Below, one piece after another: positions 8,647 to 17,056 of a DNA stretch of 64,000 nucleotides; within the stretch, counting starts at the first letter, position 1, and every line of letters begins with the position of its first letter. The stretch spans positions 930,001 to 994,000 of the forward strand of contig NZ_SOZD01000002.1 in assembly GCF_004519335.1 (NCBI RefSeq). Direction: 5' to 3'. The DNA comes from Jiella endophytica (lineage in GTDB: Bacteria > Pseudomonadota > Alphaproteobacteria > Rhizobiales > Rhizobiaceae). The translations under genes and the position numbers were made by a program. The notes below the pieces were generated by a model, which saw nothing but the letters and a program-made list of their open reading frames with translations, had not been told where the DNA came from and searched no databases.

Positions 8647-10194
8647 TCAGGCGCTGAGCGGCAGGCGCTCGACACTGGCAAGGCCGAGATAGCCCGCAAC
8701 CTCTTCGGGCGGCATCGGCCGGGCGAAGAGGAATCCCTGGCCGTATTCGCAGCCCATCGCCCTCAGGAGCTCGAACTGCGCGGCGTTCTCGATGCCCTCG
8801 GCGAGGGTCGCGACGCCGATGCCATGGCCAAGACCAATGATCGAGCGGACCATCGAGCTCTGCTTGGCGTTGTCGCGGCAGCTGCTGGTGAAGCTGCGAT
8901 CGATCTTGATCTTGTCGAACGGGATCAGCGCGAGCTGAGAGAGGCTGGAAAAGCCGGTGCCGAAGTCGTCGAGCGCCACCCTGATGCCGCTGCCCTGCAA
9001 CTGCCGGATGGTCTTCACCGCACCCTCGAAATCCTTGACGATGGCGCTTTCGGTCATCTCGATTTCCAGCCGGCTCGGCGGCATGCCGGTCTCGCCGAGG
9101 ATCTGGACGATACGCAGGCCGAGCAGCGGGTCGGAAAACTGCAGCGGCGAGAGGTTGAAGGTAAGAAACACCTCCTTCGGCCAACCTTGCGCGTCGAGGC
9201 AGGCGCGGCGCAGCAGCCGTTCCGACAGTTCGGTGATCAGGCCGTTCTCCTCGGCGAGCGGGATGAACACCGAGGGTGGGATCGCGGTACCGTCGGCCAT
9301 CGTCCACCGCGCCAGCGCCTCGAAGCCGCGAATGTCGCCGGTCTCGAGGCGGATCAGCGGTTGGTAGTGCGGCCGGATGAGATCCTGCGCGAGCGCGGCG
9401 CGGAATGCGCGTTCGAGATCCAGCCGCTCGCGGAAGGCGGCGAGCATTGCCGGATCCACCCGCCGCACGAGATTTTCGCCGTCGCGCTTGGCAGTGTACA
9501 TCGCAAGGTCGGCATCGTGGATCGCCGCCTTGCAGTCGCCGCCCTCGGAGGGAATCTCGGCGATGCCGACGGAAGCGCCGACCTCGACCTCGATCTCGTC
9601 GATCGTCACCGGTTTGCGGATGGCCCCGATCAGGCCCTCGCCGACCGCCAGCACCTCGTCCTCGGGAATGCGCGGCGCGACCACGACGAATTCGTCGCCG
9701 CCCAGGCGGGCGCAGACCCCGTCGGGGAAATAGTTGACCAGGCGGTGCGCGACCTCGGTGAGCAGCTTGTCGCCGCCCTCGTGGCCGACGAGATCGTTGA
9801 CCTTCTTGAAGCCGTCGAGGTCGATGGCGAAGATCGTGCCGAGCGTCTCGTCCGCGGCCTTGAGTTCGGGCAGGTAGGTCTCGATGTAGCGGCGGTTGAA
9901 GAGCCCGGTGACGACGTCGCTATAGGCGGCGAAAACCGCCCGCCCTTCGGCGGCGTCGCGCACGCGCACCACCCGGCGAAGTTCGTGCATCCGCCGATAG
10001 GCGTAGATCGTCGCGCCGGCGCCGAGGATCGCCAGGCTGACCAGGAACTCGTCCGCCTGCCACCCTTCGTGGGCCGCCAGGAAATGGTGCATCGTCTCGG
10101 AGAAATCAGACCAGATGGCGAGCGCCCAGACGGCGACGATCAGTGCCGCCAGCACGATCGCGTCGCGTTTCGCCTCGTTCGAGCCAAATTTCAT
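8647..10194 (-). CDS. Membrane-bound GGDEF-EAL cyclic-di-GMP enzyme
   Basis: A 515-residue protein with two membrane helices (about residues 11-31 and 48-66), a short linker, a GGDEF domain (about 90-250, with the active-site RLGGDEF) and an EAL domain (about 262-505). The EAL catalytic set looks complete: FEALARW, EMTES, DDFGTG, KIDRSF, EGIE and GQGFLF. Both domains could therefore be active, and phosphodiesterase activity is the safer prediction. No allosteric RxxD site sits at the usual place before GGDEF. It has no sensor domain beyond the membrane helices and is transcribed alone. Confidence 0.9.
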   Translation of the reverse strand: MKFGSNEAKRDAIVLAALIVAVWALAIWSDFSETMHHFLAAHEGWQADEFLVSLAILGAGATIYAYRRMHELRRVVRVRDAAEGRAVFAAYSDVVTGLFNRRYIETYLPELKAADETLGTIFAIDLDGFKKVNDLVGHEGGDKLLTEVAHRLVNYFPDGVCARLGGDEFVVVAPRIPEDEVLAVGEGLIGAIRKPVTIDEIEVEVGASVGIAEIPSEGGDCKAAIHDADLAMYTAKRDGENLVRRVDPAMLAAFRERLDLERAFRAALAQDLIRPHYQPLIRLETGDIRGFEALARWTMADGTAIPPSVFIPLAEENGLITELSERLLRRACLDAQGWPKEVFLTFNLSPLQFSDPLLGLRIVQILGETGMPPSRLEIEMTESAIVKDFEGAVKTIRQLQGSGIRVALDDFGTGFSSLSQLALIPFDKIKIDRSFTSSCRDNAKQSSMVRSIIGLGHGIGVATLAEGIENAAQFELLRAMGCEYGQGFLFARPMPPEEVAGYLGLASVERLPLSA

Positions 10195-10363
10195 GGCGGT
10201 TCCCTGTCAGCGGTTGCCGCGAAGAGAACACAAGAACTCTAATGAAACGTAGTTATTCAATATCCCTGACTTAAGATATATACTGCAACATACTATCTTG
10301 TATTGTCCATTGATTAAAATACAACCTGCCGAAACCATCAGGCTCTACAATTGACGGTGCCAC
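10195..10363 (-). promoter_or_regulatory. AT-rich promoter region of the GGDEF-EAL gene
   Basis: These 169 bp are strikingly AT-rich compared with the surrounding DNA, especially 10235-10330. They contain AAGATA and TATCTT half-sites facing each other about 15 bp apart. The position directly upstream of the minus-strand GGDEF-EAL gene suggests its promoter. The exact -35/-10 elements are not certain. Confidence 0.4.
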
Positions 10364-11302
10364 TCAGCCGAGATGGTCCGCGACTTGGCGCCTCAGATCG
10401 GCCGCGGCCCCGATCCAGCCGTCCATCTGCAGGAAACCGTGGATCATCCCGGGAAAGCGCCTCGTGGTCACGGCGACGCCCGCCTCTTCCAGACGCGCGG
10501 CGAATGCCTCGCCTTCGTCGCGCAGCGGATCATGCTCGCAGGTCGCCACCAGGGTCGCCGGCAGGCCGGAAAGATCCTCGGCAAGAAGCGGCGAGACGGC
10601 CGGATCCGACCGGTCGGCGGGATCCGGCACGAAGAGCGAATTCTCGTAGGCAAGGGAGTCTTCGGTCATCACATGGCCTGCCTCGGTCTTCAGCGAGGCG
10701 AACGGCCTGTCCGGCCGAAGGTCGGTGTTCGGATAGAGCATCACCAGCCTGTCCGGCATTGCCTCGCCGGCGGCCTTCAGGGCCAGCGCCACCACCGCGG
10801 CGAAGAGGCCGCCGATGGAATCGCCGCCGATGGCGACCGTGTCCGGCCGGCATCCAAGGTCCGGCGCCATCGCCGTCAGGGTCCGGGTCGCGGCGATGCA
10901 ATCCTGTTGCGGGACCGGCGAGACATGGTCCGGCGCGAGCCGATAGTCGACCGAGGCGACGAGACGGCCGGTCGCCGCGCAAAGCTGGCGAAGGGCGACG
11001 TCGTGACTCTCCAGCGATCCCGCCATCGCGCCGCCGCCGTGATACCAGACCAGCATGGCGTCGTGGCCGCCCGCCGGCCGGTAGAGACGCACCGGGATCT
11101 CCACTAATGTCGCATCGCCGGCGCGTGCGACTGCGATGTCTTCGCTATCAACCCCATCCGGCGGGTCGCCGGAATAGTCGGCGAGCGAGGCGGTTATCGC
11201 CCGGGCCTGGGCAAGTTTCTGCACCGCGTCGCGGGGCTCCACCTGCACCGCCTGCTTGCGGGCGAGATCGTCGAGAACGGCGCGTGCCTGGCGGTCCAGC
11301 AT
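10364..11302 (-). CDS. Alpha/beta hydrolase, HSL-type esterase
   Basis: A 312-residue hormone-sensitive-lipase family esterase. The oxyanion-hole motif HGGG is at residues 88-91, the nucleophile Ser162 lies in GDSIGG, the likely acid is Asp258 (CEHDPLRDEG), and the catalytic His288 is in MIHGF. It is probably a cytoplasmic carboxylesterase of unknown substrate, since there is no signal peptide. Its ATG is only 4 bp after the corA stop codon, so it is co-transcribed with corA. The pairing does not suggest a shared pathway. Confidence 0.88.
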   Translation of the reverse strand: MLDRQARAVLDDLARKQAVQVEPRDAVQKLAQARAITASLADYSGDPPDGVDSEDIAVARAGDATLVEIPVRLYRPAGGHDAMLVWYHGGGAMAGSLESHDVALRQLCAATGRLVASVDYRLAPDHVSPVPQQDCIAATRTLTAMAPDLGCRPDTVAIGGDSIGGLFAAVVALALKAAGEAMPDRLVMLYPNTDLRPDRPFASLKTEAGHVMTEDSLAYENSLFVPDPADRSDPAVSPLLAEDLSGLPATLVATCEHDPLRDEGEAFAARLEEAGVAVTTRRFPGMIHGFLQMDGWIGAAADLRRQVADHLG

Positions 11303-11306
11303 CAGG

Positions 11307-12395
11307 TCAGATCCAGCGTTTCTTGCGGAAGAACAGGAGCAGCCCGCCGGCGACGAGCGCCATCACCGCAAGCGCGATCGGATAGCCATAGGGCGACTGG
11401 GTGAGCGGCATGTTCCAGGGAGAGATTTCCGGGTTGAAGTTCATCCCCCAGAGGCCGGCGAGAAAGCCGAGCGGGATGAAGATCGTCGAGACGATGGTGA
11501 GGAGATTGATCACCTCGTTGGTTTTCGCCGCCGACAGCGTCATGTGCAGGTCGATCAGCCCGGAGGCGGTGTCGCGATAGGTATCGTTGAGATCGACAAG
11601 CTGATCGCAATGGTCCTGCACGTCGGCGAAATAGACCTTGGTTTCCTCGGCGAGGAACGGCCGCTCCAGCCGCAGGATCACCCCCAGCGCGTCGCGGGTC
11701 GGCCGCAGGAAGCGCCGCATGGTGAAGAGTTCCCGGCGCATGGCGTGAAGCTCCGGCACCTGCACCGCCTCGACGTCCTCGAAGATCGCCTCCTCGATGG
11801 CGTCGAGCCGCGCGCCGTGCTGGTCGACGGTCGGGAAATAGCCATCGACCACCGCGTCGATCAGCGCATAGGCGAGATAGTCCGCGCCGCCCTCGTTCAG
11901 CCGCGGGGCGCCTTTGTCGATGCGCTTTCGCACCGGATCGAAGGCGTCGCCGGGTCGCTCCTGAAAGGTGAGCACGAATCCTTCGCCGAAGAACAGCGAC
12001 AGCTGCTCGCTCTCCTCCCCCGTCAGCATCCGCATGACGACGAAGGCGTGGGCGTCATAGACCTCGCATTTCGGCCGCTGGTCGGTGTTGACGACATCCT
12101 CCAGCGACAGCGGGTGCAGGCCGAAGGCGGCGCCGATCCGGCCGATGAGATCGATGTCGGCAAGGCCGGTGCAGTCGAGCCAGAGCCTGGCGCCGTCCTG
12201 TCGCAGCGCCAGCGCCTCGTCGAGACTGCAGCCGTCGAGGCGGCGAGCCGCGCCGGCGCCGACGGCGATCGCCGAGAGCCGGGTGTGGACGGCGTCGGGA
12301 TCGGCAACGAGGCTGCCCGGCGGCGCGCCGATCGCCGAGCGCTTGGCCGCCTCGCGCTTTCGCTTGCGCCTGCCATGGCCGGTCATTTTTAGCAT
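11307..12395 (-). CDS. corA: CorA-family divalent cation transporter
   Basis: A 362-residue protein with a long cytoplasmic N-terminal domain, two C-terminal membrane helices (about 298-316 and 338-356) and the diagnostic GMN pore motif at residues 317-319. This family conducts Mg2+ (and Co2+/Ni2+), or Zn2+ in the ZntB branch. The start at 12395 (MLKMTGHGRR) is chosen because the frame further upstream is low-complexity and overlaps the divergent gene; MTGHGRR three codons later is an alternative. It is the first gene of a two-gene operon with the esterase. Confidence 0.9.
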   Translation of the reverse strand: MLKMTGHGRRKRKREAAKRSAIGAPPGSLVADPDAVHTRLSAIAVGAGAARRLDGCSLDEALALRQDGARLWLDCTGLADIDLIGRIGAAFGLHPLSLEDVVNTDQRPKCEVYDAHAFVVMRMLTGEESEQLSLFFGEGFVLTFQERPGDAFDPVRKRIDKGAPRLNEGGADYLAYALIDAVVDGYFPTVDQHGARLDAIEEAIFEDVEAVQVPELHAMRRELFTMRRFLRPTRDALGVILRLERPFLAEETKVYFADVQDHCDQLVDLNDTYRDTASGLIDLHMTLSAAKTNEVINLLTIVSTIFIPLGFLAGLWGMNFNPEISPWNMPLTQSPYGYPIALAVMALVAGGLLLFFRKKRWI

Positions 12396-12678
12396 CGGCG
12401 GTCGTCCCTCGGCTTTCTTCGGCAGTCTGAGCCCCGGGAGAGAAGAGCCGACTCGCCGGGCGGGTTCCACTCCGCCTTCCGCCTGCCCTTGCGCATTTCG
12501 ACGAAATGGCGCGGATCGCTCGTCACCGGCGGCAGCCCGGCGCGATACCGGAAGCGCGAGAAAATGCCTTGCGGGCCACGCGCCGATCTTCGATGAATGG
12601 GACCTTCGCCTCGCCGCCGGTCCCCGCGGCGCCCGCGAGATTTCTCCGGGGACATCTTTCGTTGGTTGGAAGGGCTCA

Positions 12679-13629
12679 ATGGCGAACGACCGCCCCGTCT
12701 CGAACGCCGCCGCGATCGCGCTGGTCGACTGGGGAACCACGAGCTTCCGGCTCTGGCTCGCCGACCGGGAGGGGACGATCCTTGCCGAAAGCCGCGGCCG
12801 CGAGGGCATGATGCACGCCGCCGAGGTGGGCTTCGAGACCGTCCTGTCGCGGCATCTTTCGGCCGTCGAAGCGCCCCCCGGCCTTCCCGTCCTGATCTGC
12901 GGCATGGCCGGCGCTCGCCAGGGCTGGTGCGAGGCGCCCTATGTCGCCGTTCCCGCCCTTGCCGAAAACCTCGCCGAACGGGCGGTCGCGGTCGCCTGCG
13001 ACCTCGGCGAGGTGCGCATTCTCCCCGGCGTCTCCCAGGGCGACCCCGAAAGGCCGGACGTCATGCGCGGCGAGGAGACCCAGCTGATGGGGCTTGCTGC
13101 AGCCGGAACCGACGACCTCGTCTGCATGCCGGGCACGCATTCCAAATGGGTGCGTTTCGAGGACGGCGCGATCGCCGCCTTCTCGACCTTCATGACCGGC
13201 GAACTCTTCGACGTCCTCTCCCGCCACTCGATCCTCAAACATGCCGTCGACCCAGAGACCGGACCCAAGGGCGTCAGCGAGGCGTTTCTCGCGGCGCTCC
13301 GGCCAGACACCCCGGAAACCGCCCTCGCCCGGATCTTCGCTCTGAGGGCCGGGCAACTTCTCGGCTTCGCGGAACGTTCCGACGGTGCGGCGGCGCTTTC
13401 GGGCACGCTGGTCGGCGCCGAGATCGGCGCGGCGCACAGCCTCTACCCGTCCTTCGAGACGGTGACGCTGGTCGCCTCCGGCCCCCTCGCCGAGCTTTAC
13501 GAGGCGGCCCTGAGGCAGGCGGGCTTCATCGTGACGCGCGCCGACGCCGAAGACGCCACCCGCCGTGGCCTGCTGGCCGCCGGGCGGCAGATCTGGCCGG
13601 AGAGACTGAACGGGACGGGGAGGCAATGA
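12679..13629 (+). CDS. dgoK: 2-dehydro-3-deoxygalactonokinase (DgoK)
   Basis: A 316-residue sugar-acid kinase of the DgoK family, recognisable from VDWGTTSFRLWL near the N-terminus, CGMAGARQGW, MPGTHSKW and FMTGELFDVL. It phosphorylates 2-keto-3-deoxygalactonate in the De Ley-Doudoroff galactose/galactonate pathway. The stop overlaps the start of the next gene (ATGA), so it is coupled to the lactonase. The aldolase (dgoA), dehydratase and a GntR regulator are not in the window, so the module is partial here. Confidence 0.9.
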   Translation: MANDRPVSNAAAIALVDWGTTSFRLWLADREGTILAESRGREGMMHAAEVGFETVLSRHLSAVEAPPGLPVLICGMAGARQGWCEAPYVAVPALAENLAERAVAVACDLGEVRILPGVSQGDPERPDVMRGEETQLMGLAAAGTDDLVCMPGTHSKWVRFEDGAIAAFSTFMTGELFDVLSRHSILKHAVDPETGPKGVSEAFLAALRPDTPETALARIFALRAGQLLGFAERSDGAAALSGTLVGAEIGAAHSLYPSFETVTLVASGPLAELYEAALRQAGFIVTRADAEDATRRGLLAAGRQIWPERLNGTGRQ

Positions 13630-14519
13630 TGACATCCACCACCGCCGGCACGCCGGCAAGGGCCCTCGGGCCGACGCGCTGCGAACTCGGCGAGGGACCG
13701 ACCTACGACCCGATCACCGACACCGCCTGGTGGTTCGACATTCTCGGCCGGACGCTTCACGAGTATCGCGTCGGGACCGACGAGGCCGTCGCCCATCCGC
13801 TGCCCTTCATGGCGAGCGCTCTCGCGCGCGTCGATGGCGAGCGCCAGCTGCTCGTCACCGAGCATGGCCTGATCTTTCGCGATATCGCCACCGGCGGCTT
13901 CAGCCAGCATCTCGCCATCGAGGCGGACGATCCGACGACGCGCTCGAACGACGCGCGCACCCATCCTTCCGGGGCATTCTGGATCGGCACGATGGGCAAG
14001 GGCGCCGAGGACCGCAAGGGTTCGATCTACTGGTATCGCAAGGGCGAGCTGCGCAAGCTCTTCGGCGACATCTCGATCACCAACTGCATCGCCTTTTCGC
14101 CGGCCGGCGACCGCGGCTATTTCACCGACACCCGCGTCGGCCGGATCATGAGCGTCGCGCTCGATCCCGCAACGGGGCTGCCGCTCGCAGAGCCGCAGCC
14201 CTTCGGCGACGCAGACCTGCCGGGCGACCCTGACGGCGCGGTCGTCGACGCCGCCGGACAGCTCTATGTCGCGCGATGGGACGGCGCCTGCGTCAGCGTG
14301 CTTGCTGCCGACGGCCGGCATGTCGAGGACATCGCCGTCCCCGCTGCCAAGGTCACCTGCCCGGCCTTCGTCGGCCGAAACGCCAGCAAGCTCCTCGTCA
14401 CCAGCGCCCAGGAGGGCATGACCGACGACGAGCGGGCGAAGGCCCCGGAGGCAGGGATGACCTTCCTTCTCGACCTTGCGACGACCGGCCGCCACGACCC
14501 GGTGGTCATGGTGAACTGA
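13626..14519 (+). CDS. SMP-30/gluconolaconase-family sugar lactonase
   Basis: A 297-residue beta-propeller lactonase of the SMP-30/LRE family. Expected metal ligands are visible: Glu in CELGEGP, Asn in ITNCIAF and Asp in DPDGAVVD, along with SNDARTHPSGAFWIGTM. It probably opens a galactono- or arabino-lactone to the aldonic acid. Coupling to dgoK favours a galactonolactonase role, which is inference from context. The start codon at 13626 is followed by a second ATG. Confidence 0.88.
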   Translation: MMTSTTAGTPARALGPTRCELGEGPTYDPITDTAWWFDILGRTLHEYRVGTDEAVAHPLPFMASALARVDGERQLLVTEHGLIFRDIATGGFSQHLAIEADDPTTRSNDARTHPSGAFWIGTMGKGAEDRKGSIYWYRKGELRKLFGDISITNCIAFSPAGDRGYFTDTRVGRIMSVALDPATGLPLAEPQPFGDADLPGDPDGAVVDAAGQLYVARWDGACVSVLAADGRHVEDIAVPAAKVTCPAFVGRNASKLLVTSAQEGMTDDERAKAPEAGMTFLLDLATTGRHDPVVMVN

Positions 14520-14615
14520 CGGCTGGCCACGGGCCGTATGCCGGCAGGATCCGTCGATCCGGCGCGGCGCTCTCCTATCTGAAGTTCCACCGAGACGAAA
14601 CCGGATGATGCGGCC

Positions 14616-16073
14616 ATGTCAGCAGCCTTCGATCTTCCCGCCGACCCCGACGACGCGCCGCTTCCGGACGCGCTGATCGGCCGCTTCGCTGCCATCGTCG
14701 GCGAGACGAACGCCCTCACCCAGCCGAGCGACATCGAGCCCTATCTCGAGGAGCCGCGGGGGCTCTTTCCCGGGCATACGTCGGTGGTCCTGCGGCCGAG
14801 AAACGTCGAGGAGGTCGCCGCGATCATGCGGCTTGCCAACGAGACGAAGACGCCCGTCGTCCCGCAGGGCGGCAATACCGGCCTCGTCGGCGGCCAGTCG
14901 CCGCGCTCGCTCGGCCAGGTGGTCCTGTCACTCCAGCGGCTCGACAGGATCCGCGAGGTCGACAAGGCCGGCCGCACCATCACCGTCGATGCCGGCGTCG
15001 TCCTGCAACGCGTCCAGGAGGCGGCCGAGGAGGCCGGGCTATTGTTCCCGCTGTCCCTCGGCTCGGAAGGCTCCTGCCAGATCGGCGGCAATCTGGCGTC
15101 CAATGCCGGTGGCACCGGCGTCCTTGCCTATGGCAACAGCCGCGACCTCTGCCTCGGCATCGAGGCGGTGCTCGCCTCCGGCGAAATCCATCATGGCCTG
15201 CGGAGACTCAAGAAGGACAATCGCGGCTACGACATCCGCAATCTCCTCGTCGGCTCGGAAGGCACGCTCGGCGTCATCACCGGCGCGGTGCTGAAGCTCT
15301 TTCCCCGCCCCGCCGGCCGCGAGGTGGCCTATGCCGGCGTCGCCTCGCCGGAAGATGCCTTGGCGCTCCTGCATCTCGCCGAGCGCCATGCCGGCTCTGG
15401 CCTCACCGGCTTTGAATTCCTGCCGCGGCTGGGGCTCGAATTCGTGCTTCGGCACATCGAGGGCGCCCGCGACCCGATGGCCGAGCCGCATGCCTGGTAT
15501 ATTCTCGTCGAGGTTTCCTCCAGCCGCTCGGCCGAGGACGCGCGCGACACCATGGAGGTGCTGCTCGCCGAGGGCTTCGAGGCGGGTCTGGTCGAGGACG
15601 CCGCCATCGCCAAGTCGATCGCCGAGGCGAAGGCCTTCTGGCACATGCGCGAATCGATGAGCTGGGCGCAGAAGCCGGAAGGCGGCTCGATCAAGCACGA
15701 CGTCGCCGTGCCGGTGGCGCGGGTACCGGAATTCCTGCGGGCGGCCGATGCCGCCGTCCTCGAGACGATCCCCGAAGCGCGGATCTGCTCCTTCGGCCAT
15801 CTCGGCGACGGCAACGTCCACTACAACATTTCGCAGCCGGTCGGCGCCGACAGGGACGAGTTTCTTTCCCACTGGCGGGAGGTCAACGCCAAGGTCCATG
15901 GCATCGTCGCCGATTGCGGCGGCACGTTTTCGGCCGAGCACGGCATCGGCCTTCTGAAGCGCGACGAGCTCGCCGCCACCAAGCCGGCGCTGGAGATGGA
16001 GCTGATGCGCGGTATCAAGCGGCTCTTCGATCCCAACGAAATCTTAAACCCCGGCAAGCTCCTTCAGATTTGA
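14616..16073 (+). CDS. FAD-linked 2-hydroxyacid dehydrogenase (GlcD/D-2-hydroxyglutarate dehydrogenase type)
   Basis: A 485-residue PCMH-type flavoprotein. The FAD_binding_4 domain (about residues 57-195) contains PQGGNTGLVGGQSP and SLGSEGSCQIGGN, and the FAD_oxidase_C domain (about 230-482) contains HLGDGNVHYN and SAEHGIGLLK. These are the marks of the D-lactate/D-2-hydroxyglutarate dehydrogenase group, which oxidises D-2-hydroxyacids and passes electrons to ETF or quinone. It lies 96 bp downstream of the lactonase on the same strand. Substrate is not resolved. Confidence 0.87.
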   Translation: MSAAFDLPADPDDAPLPDALIGRFAAIVGETNALTQPSDIEPYLEEPRGLFPGHTSVVLRPRNVEEVAAIMRLANETKTPVVPQGGNTGLVGGQSPRSLGQVVLSLQRLDRIREVDKAGRTITVDAGVVLQRVQEAAEEAGLLFPLSLGSEGSCQIGGNLASNAGGTGVLAYGNSRDLCLGIEAVLASGEIHHGLRRLKKDNRGYDIRNLLVGSEGTLGVITGAVLKLFPRPAGREVAYAGVASPEDALALLHLAERHAGSGLTGFEFLPRLGLEFVLRHIEGARDPMAEPHAWYILVEVSSSRSAEDARDTMEVLLAEGFEAGLVEDAAIAKSIAEAKAFWHMRESMSWAQKPEGGSIKHDVAVPVARVPEFLRAADAAVLETIPEARICSFGHLGDGNVHYNISQPVGADRDEFLSHWREVNAKVHGIVADCGGTFSAEHGIGLLKRDELAATKPALEMELMRGIKRLFDPNEILNPGKLLQI

Positions 16074-16101
16074 TTCAAATTTCTATTTCGCTAACCGTCG
16101 T

Positions 16102-16129
16102 GAAAGTCAGGAAGACTTAACTGACTTTC
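16102..16129 (+). terminator. Stem-loop after the FAD dehydrogenase gene
   Basis: A 9-bp perfect stem (GAAAGTCAG at 16102-16110 and CTGACTTTC at 16121-16129) with a 10-nt AT-rich loop lies 29 bp after the stop codon. There is no long T-run after it, so it may be a weak terminator or an mRNA 3' stabiliser. Confidence 0.45.
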
Positions 16130-16252
16130 TTAGCGCACGGGCAAGAGGCGCTGTCTATTCTGATCCCATCGAAAGGCCGGGAACACACTGGCCGTCGGAA
16201 CAGGGACCCGGGCCGCCAATGCGGCTCTCAGGAGAGACAGAAGGCGTCATCC

Positions 16253-16828
16253 ATGACCACCGCCCAGAACGCACAGACCTCTACCCGCCCGATCTGGGCC
16301 GGCGCTCCGGTGCGGCTCGATCCGCGCGACTGCGATCGGCACCAGAGCTTTTCCACCATCGAGGACGGCGAAGAGGTCACCTATCGCGTCGACCGGCGCG
16401 GCGCGGTGATCCGCCGCACGCTGCCGGGTTGCGGCCTGCCGATATCTGTTGCACTTGCGCCCCGCGTGTTCCGCGGCGTTGCCGCCCGGGCAATGGAGAC
16501 GGATCAAGGCGAAGTGACGGTGACCCTCGAACTCTATCACGACGATGCGAAATGCACCGTGCCGCTCCTGGTGGCGAGCGATCTCTTCGACGTCGCCGCC
16601 GACTGGCGCGGCTGGTCCGAGCTGTTCGGCCTGCCGATGCTGATGATCGAGGCGGATGGCAGCGTCGTGACGCTCGAGGAGACCGTCGGCCAGGTTCGCA
16701 CCGCCAAGCCGGTCTCCCGCCGCGCCGCGCCGCATCGCCAGCGCCGCCCCCGCTTCCTCGCCCGCCGCAAGCCCGGTCTCGGCATGCGGATGATCGTCGA
16801 GGGCGAGGAGATCATCGCTCGCCGCTGA
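16253..16828 (+). CDS. DUF6101 family protein
   Basis: A 191-residue protein of unknown function resembling the DUF6101 proteins of Hyphomicrobiales. The central part is a mixed alpha/beta domain (RLDPRDCDRHQSF at the start, then ALAPRVFRGVAAR and ELYHDDAKCTVPL), and the C-terminal 40 residues are very basic (QRRPRFLARRKPG). It has no signal peptide or membrane segment. The ATG is at 16253, and a strong terminator follows, so it is a monocistronic unit. The family assignment is from memory of the pattern, not a search. Confidence 0.7.
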   Translation: MTTAQNAQTSTRPIWAGAPVRLDPRDCDRHQSFSTIEDGEEVTYRVDRRGAVIRRTLPGCGLPISVALAPRVFRGVAARAMETDQGEVTVTLELYHDDAKCTVPLLVASDLFDVAADWRGWSELFGLPMLMIEADGSVVTLEETVGQVRTAKPVSRRAAPHRQRRPRFLARRKPGLGMRMIVEGEEIIARR

Positions 16829-16925
16829 TGGTTCGGGCAGGTGACTGCCCGGCAGGCTGATTGCCGAACAATTGTTCGTTCCACTTGCAACCCGTAGCAG
16901 GGTTGCCTGACCTCCAGATTTCTCC

Positions 16926-16959
16926 ACCGCCCTTCCGCAAGGATAGGGCGGTATTTTTT
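16926..16959 (+). terminator. Rho-independent terminator after the DUF6101 gene
   Basis: The stem ACCGCCCTTCC pairs with GGA-T-AGGGCGGT (one bulged T) around a GCAA tetraloop, followed by TATTTTTT. The GNRA loop and six-T tract make this a textbook intrinsic terminator. Confidence 0.88.
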
Positions 16960-17056
16960 GCTCTGGACTTTCCACTCTTTTGTTGCCATTCGCTGCGTTG
17001 GGGAATACCCTTGCGTGCGTGTCGCATCGGAAGAAACTACTTGAAGGGGTAGGCGC

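Noticed and set aside
12395-12905. Long N-terminal extension of CorA
   Set aside because: The extra 170 residues are Arg/Pro/Ser-rich without family support and would overlap the divergent dgoK gene.
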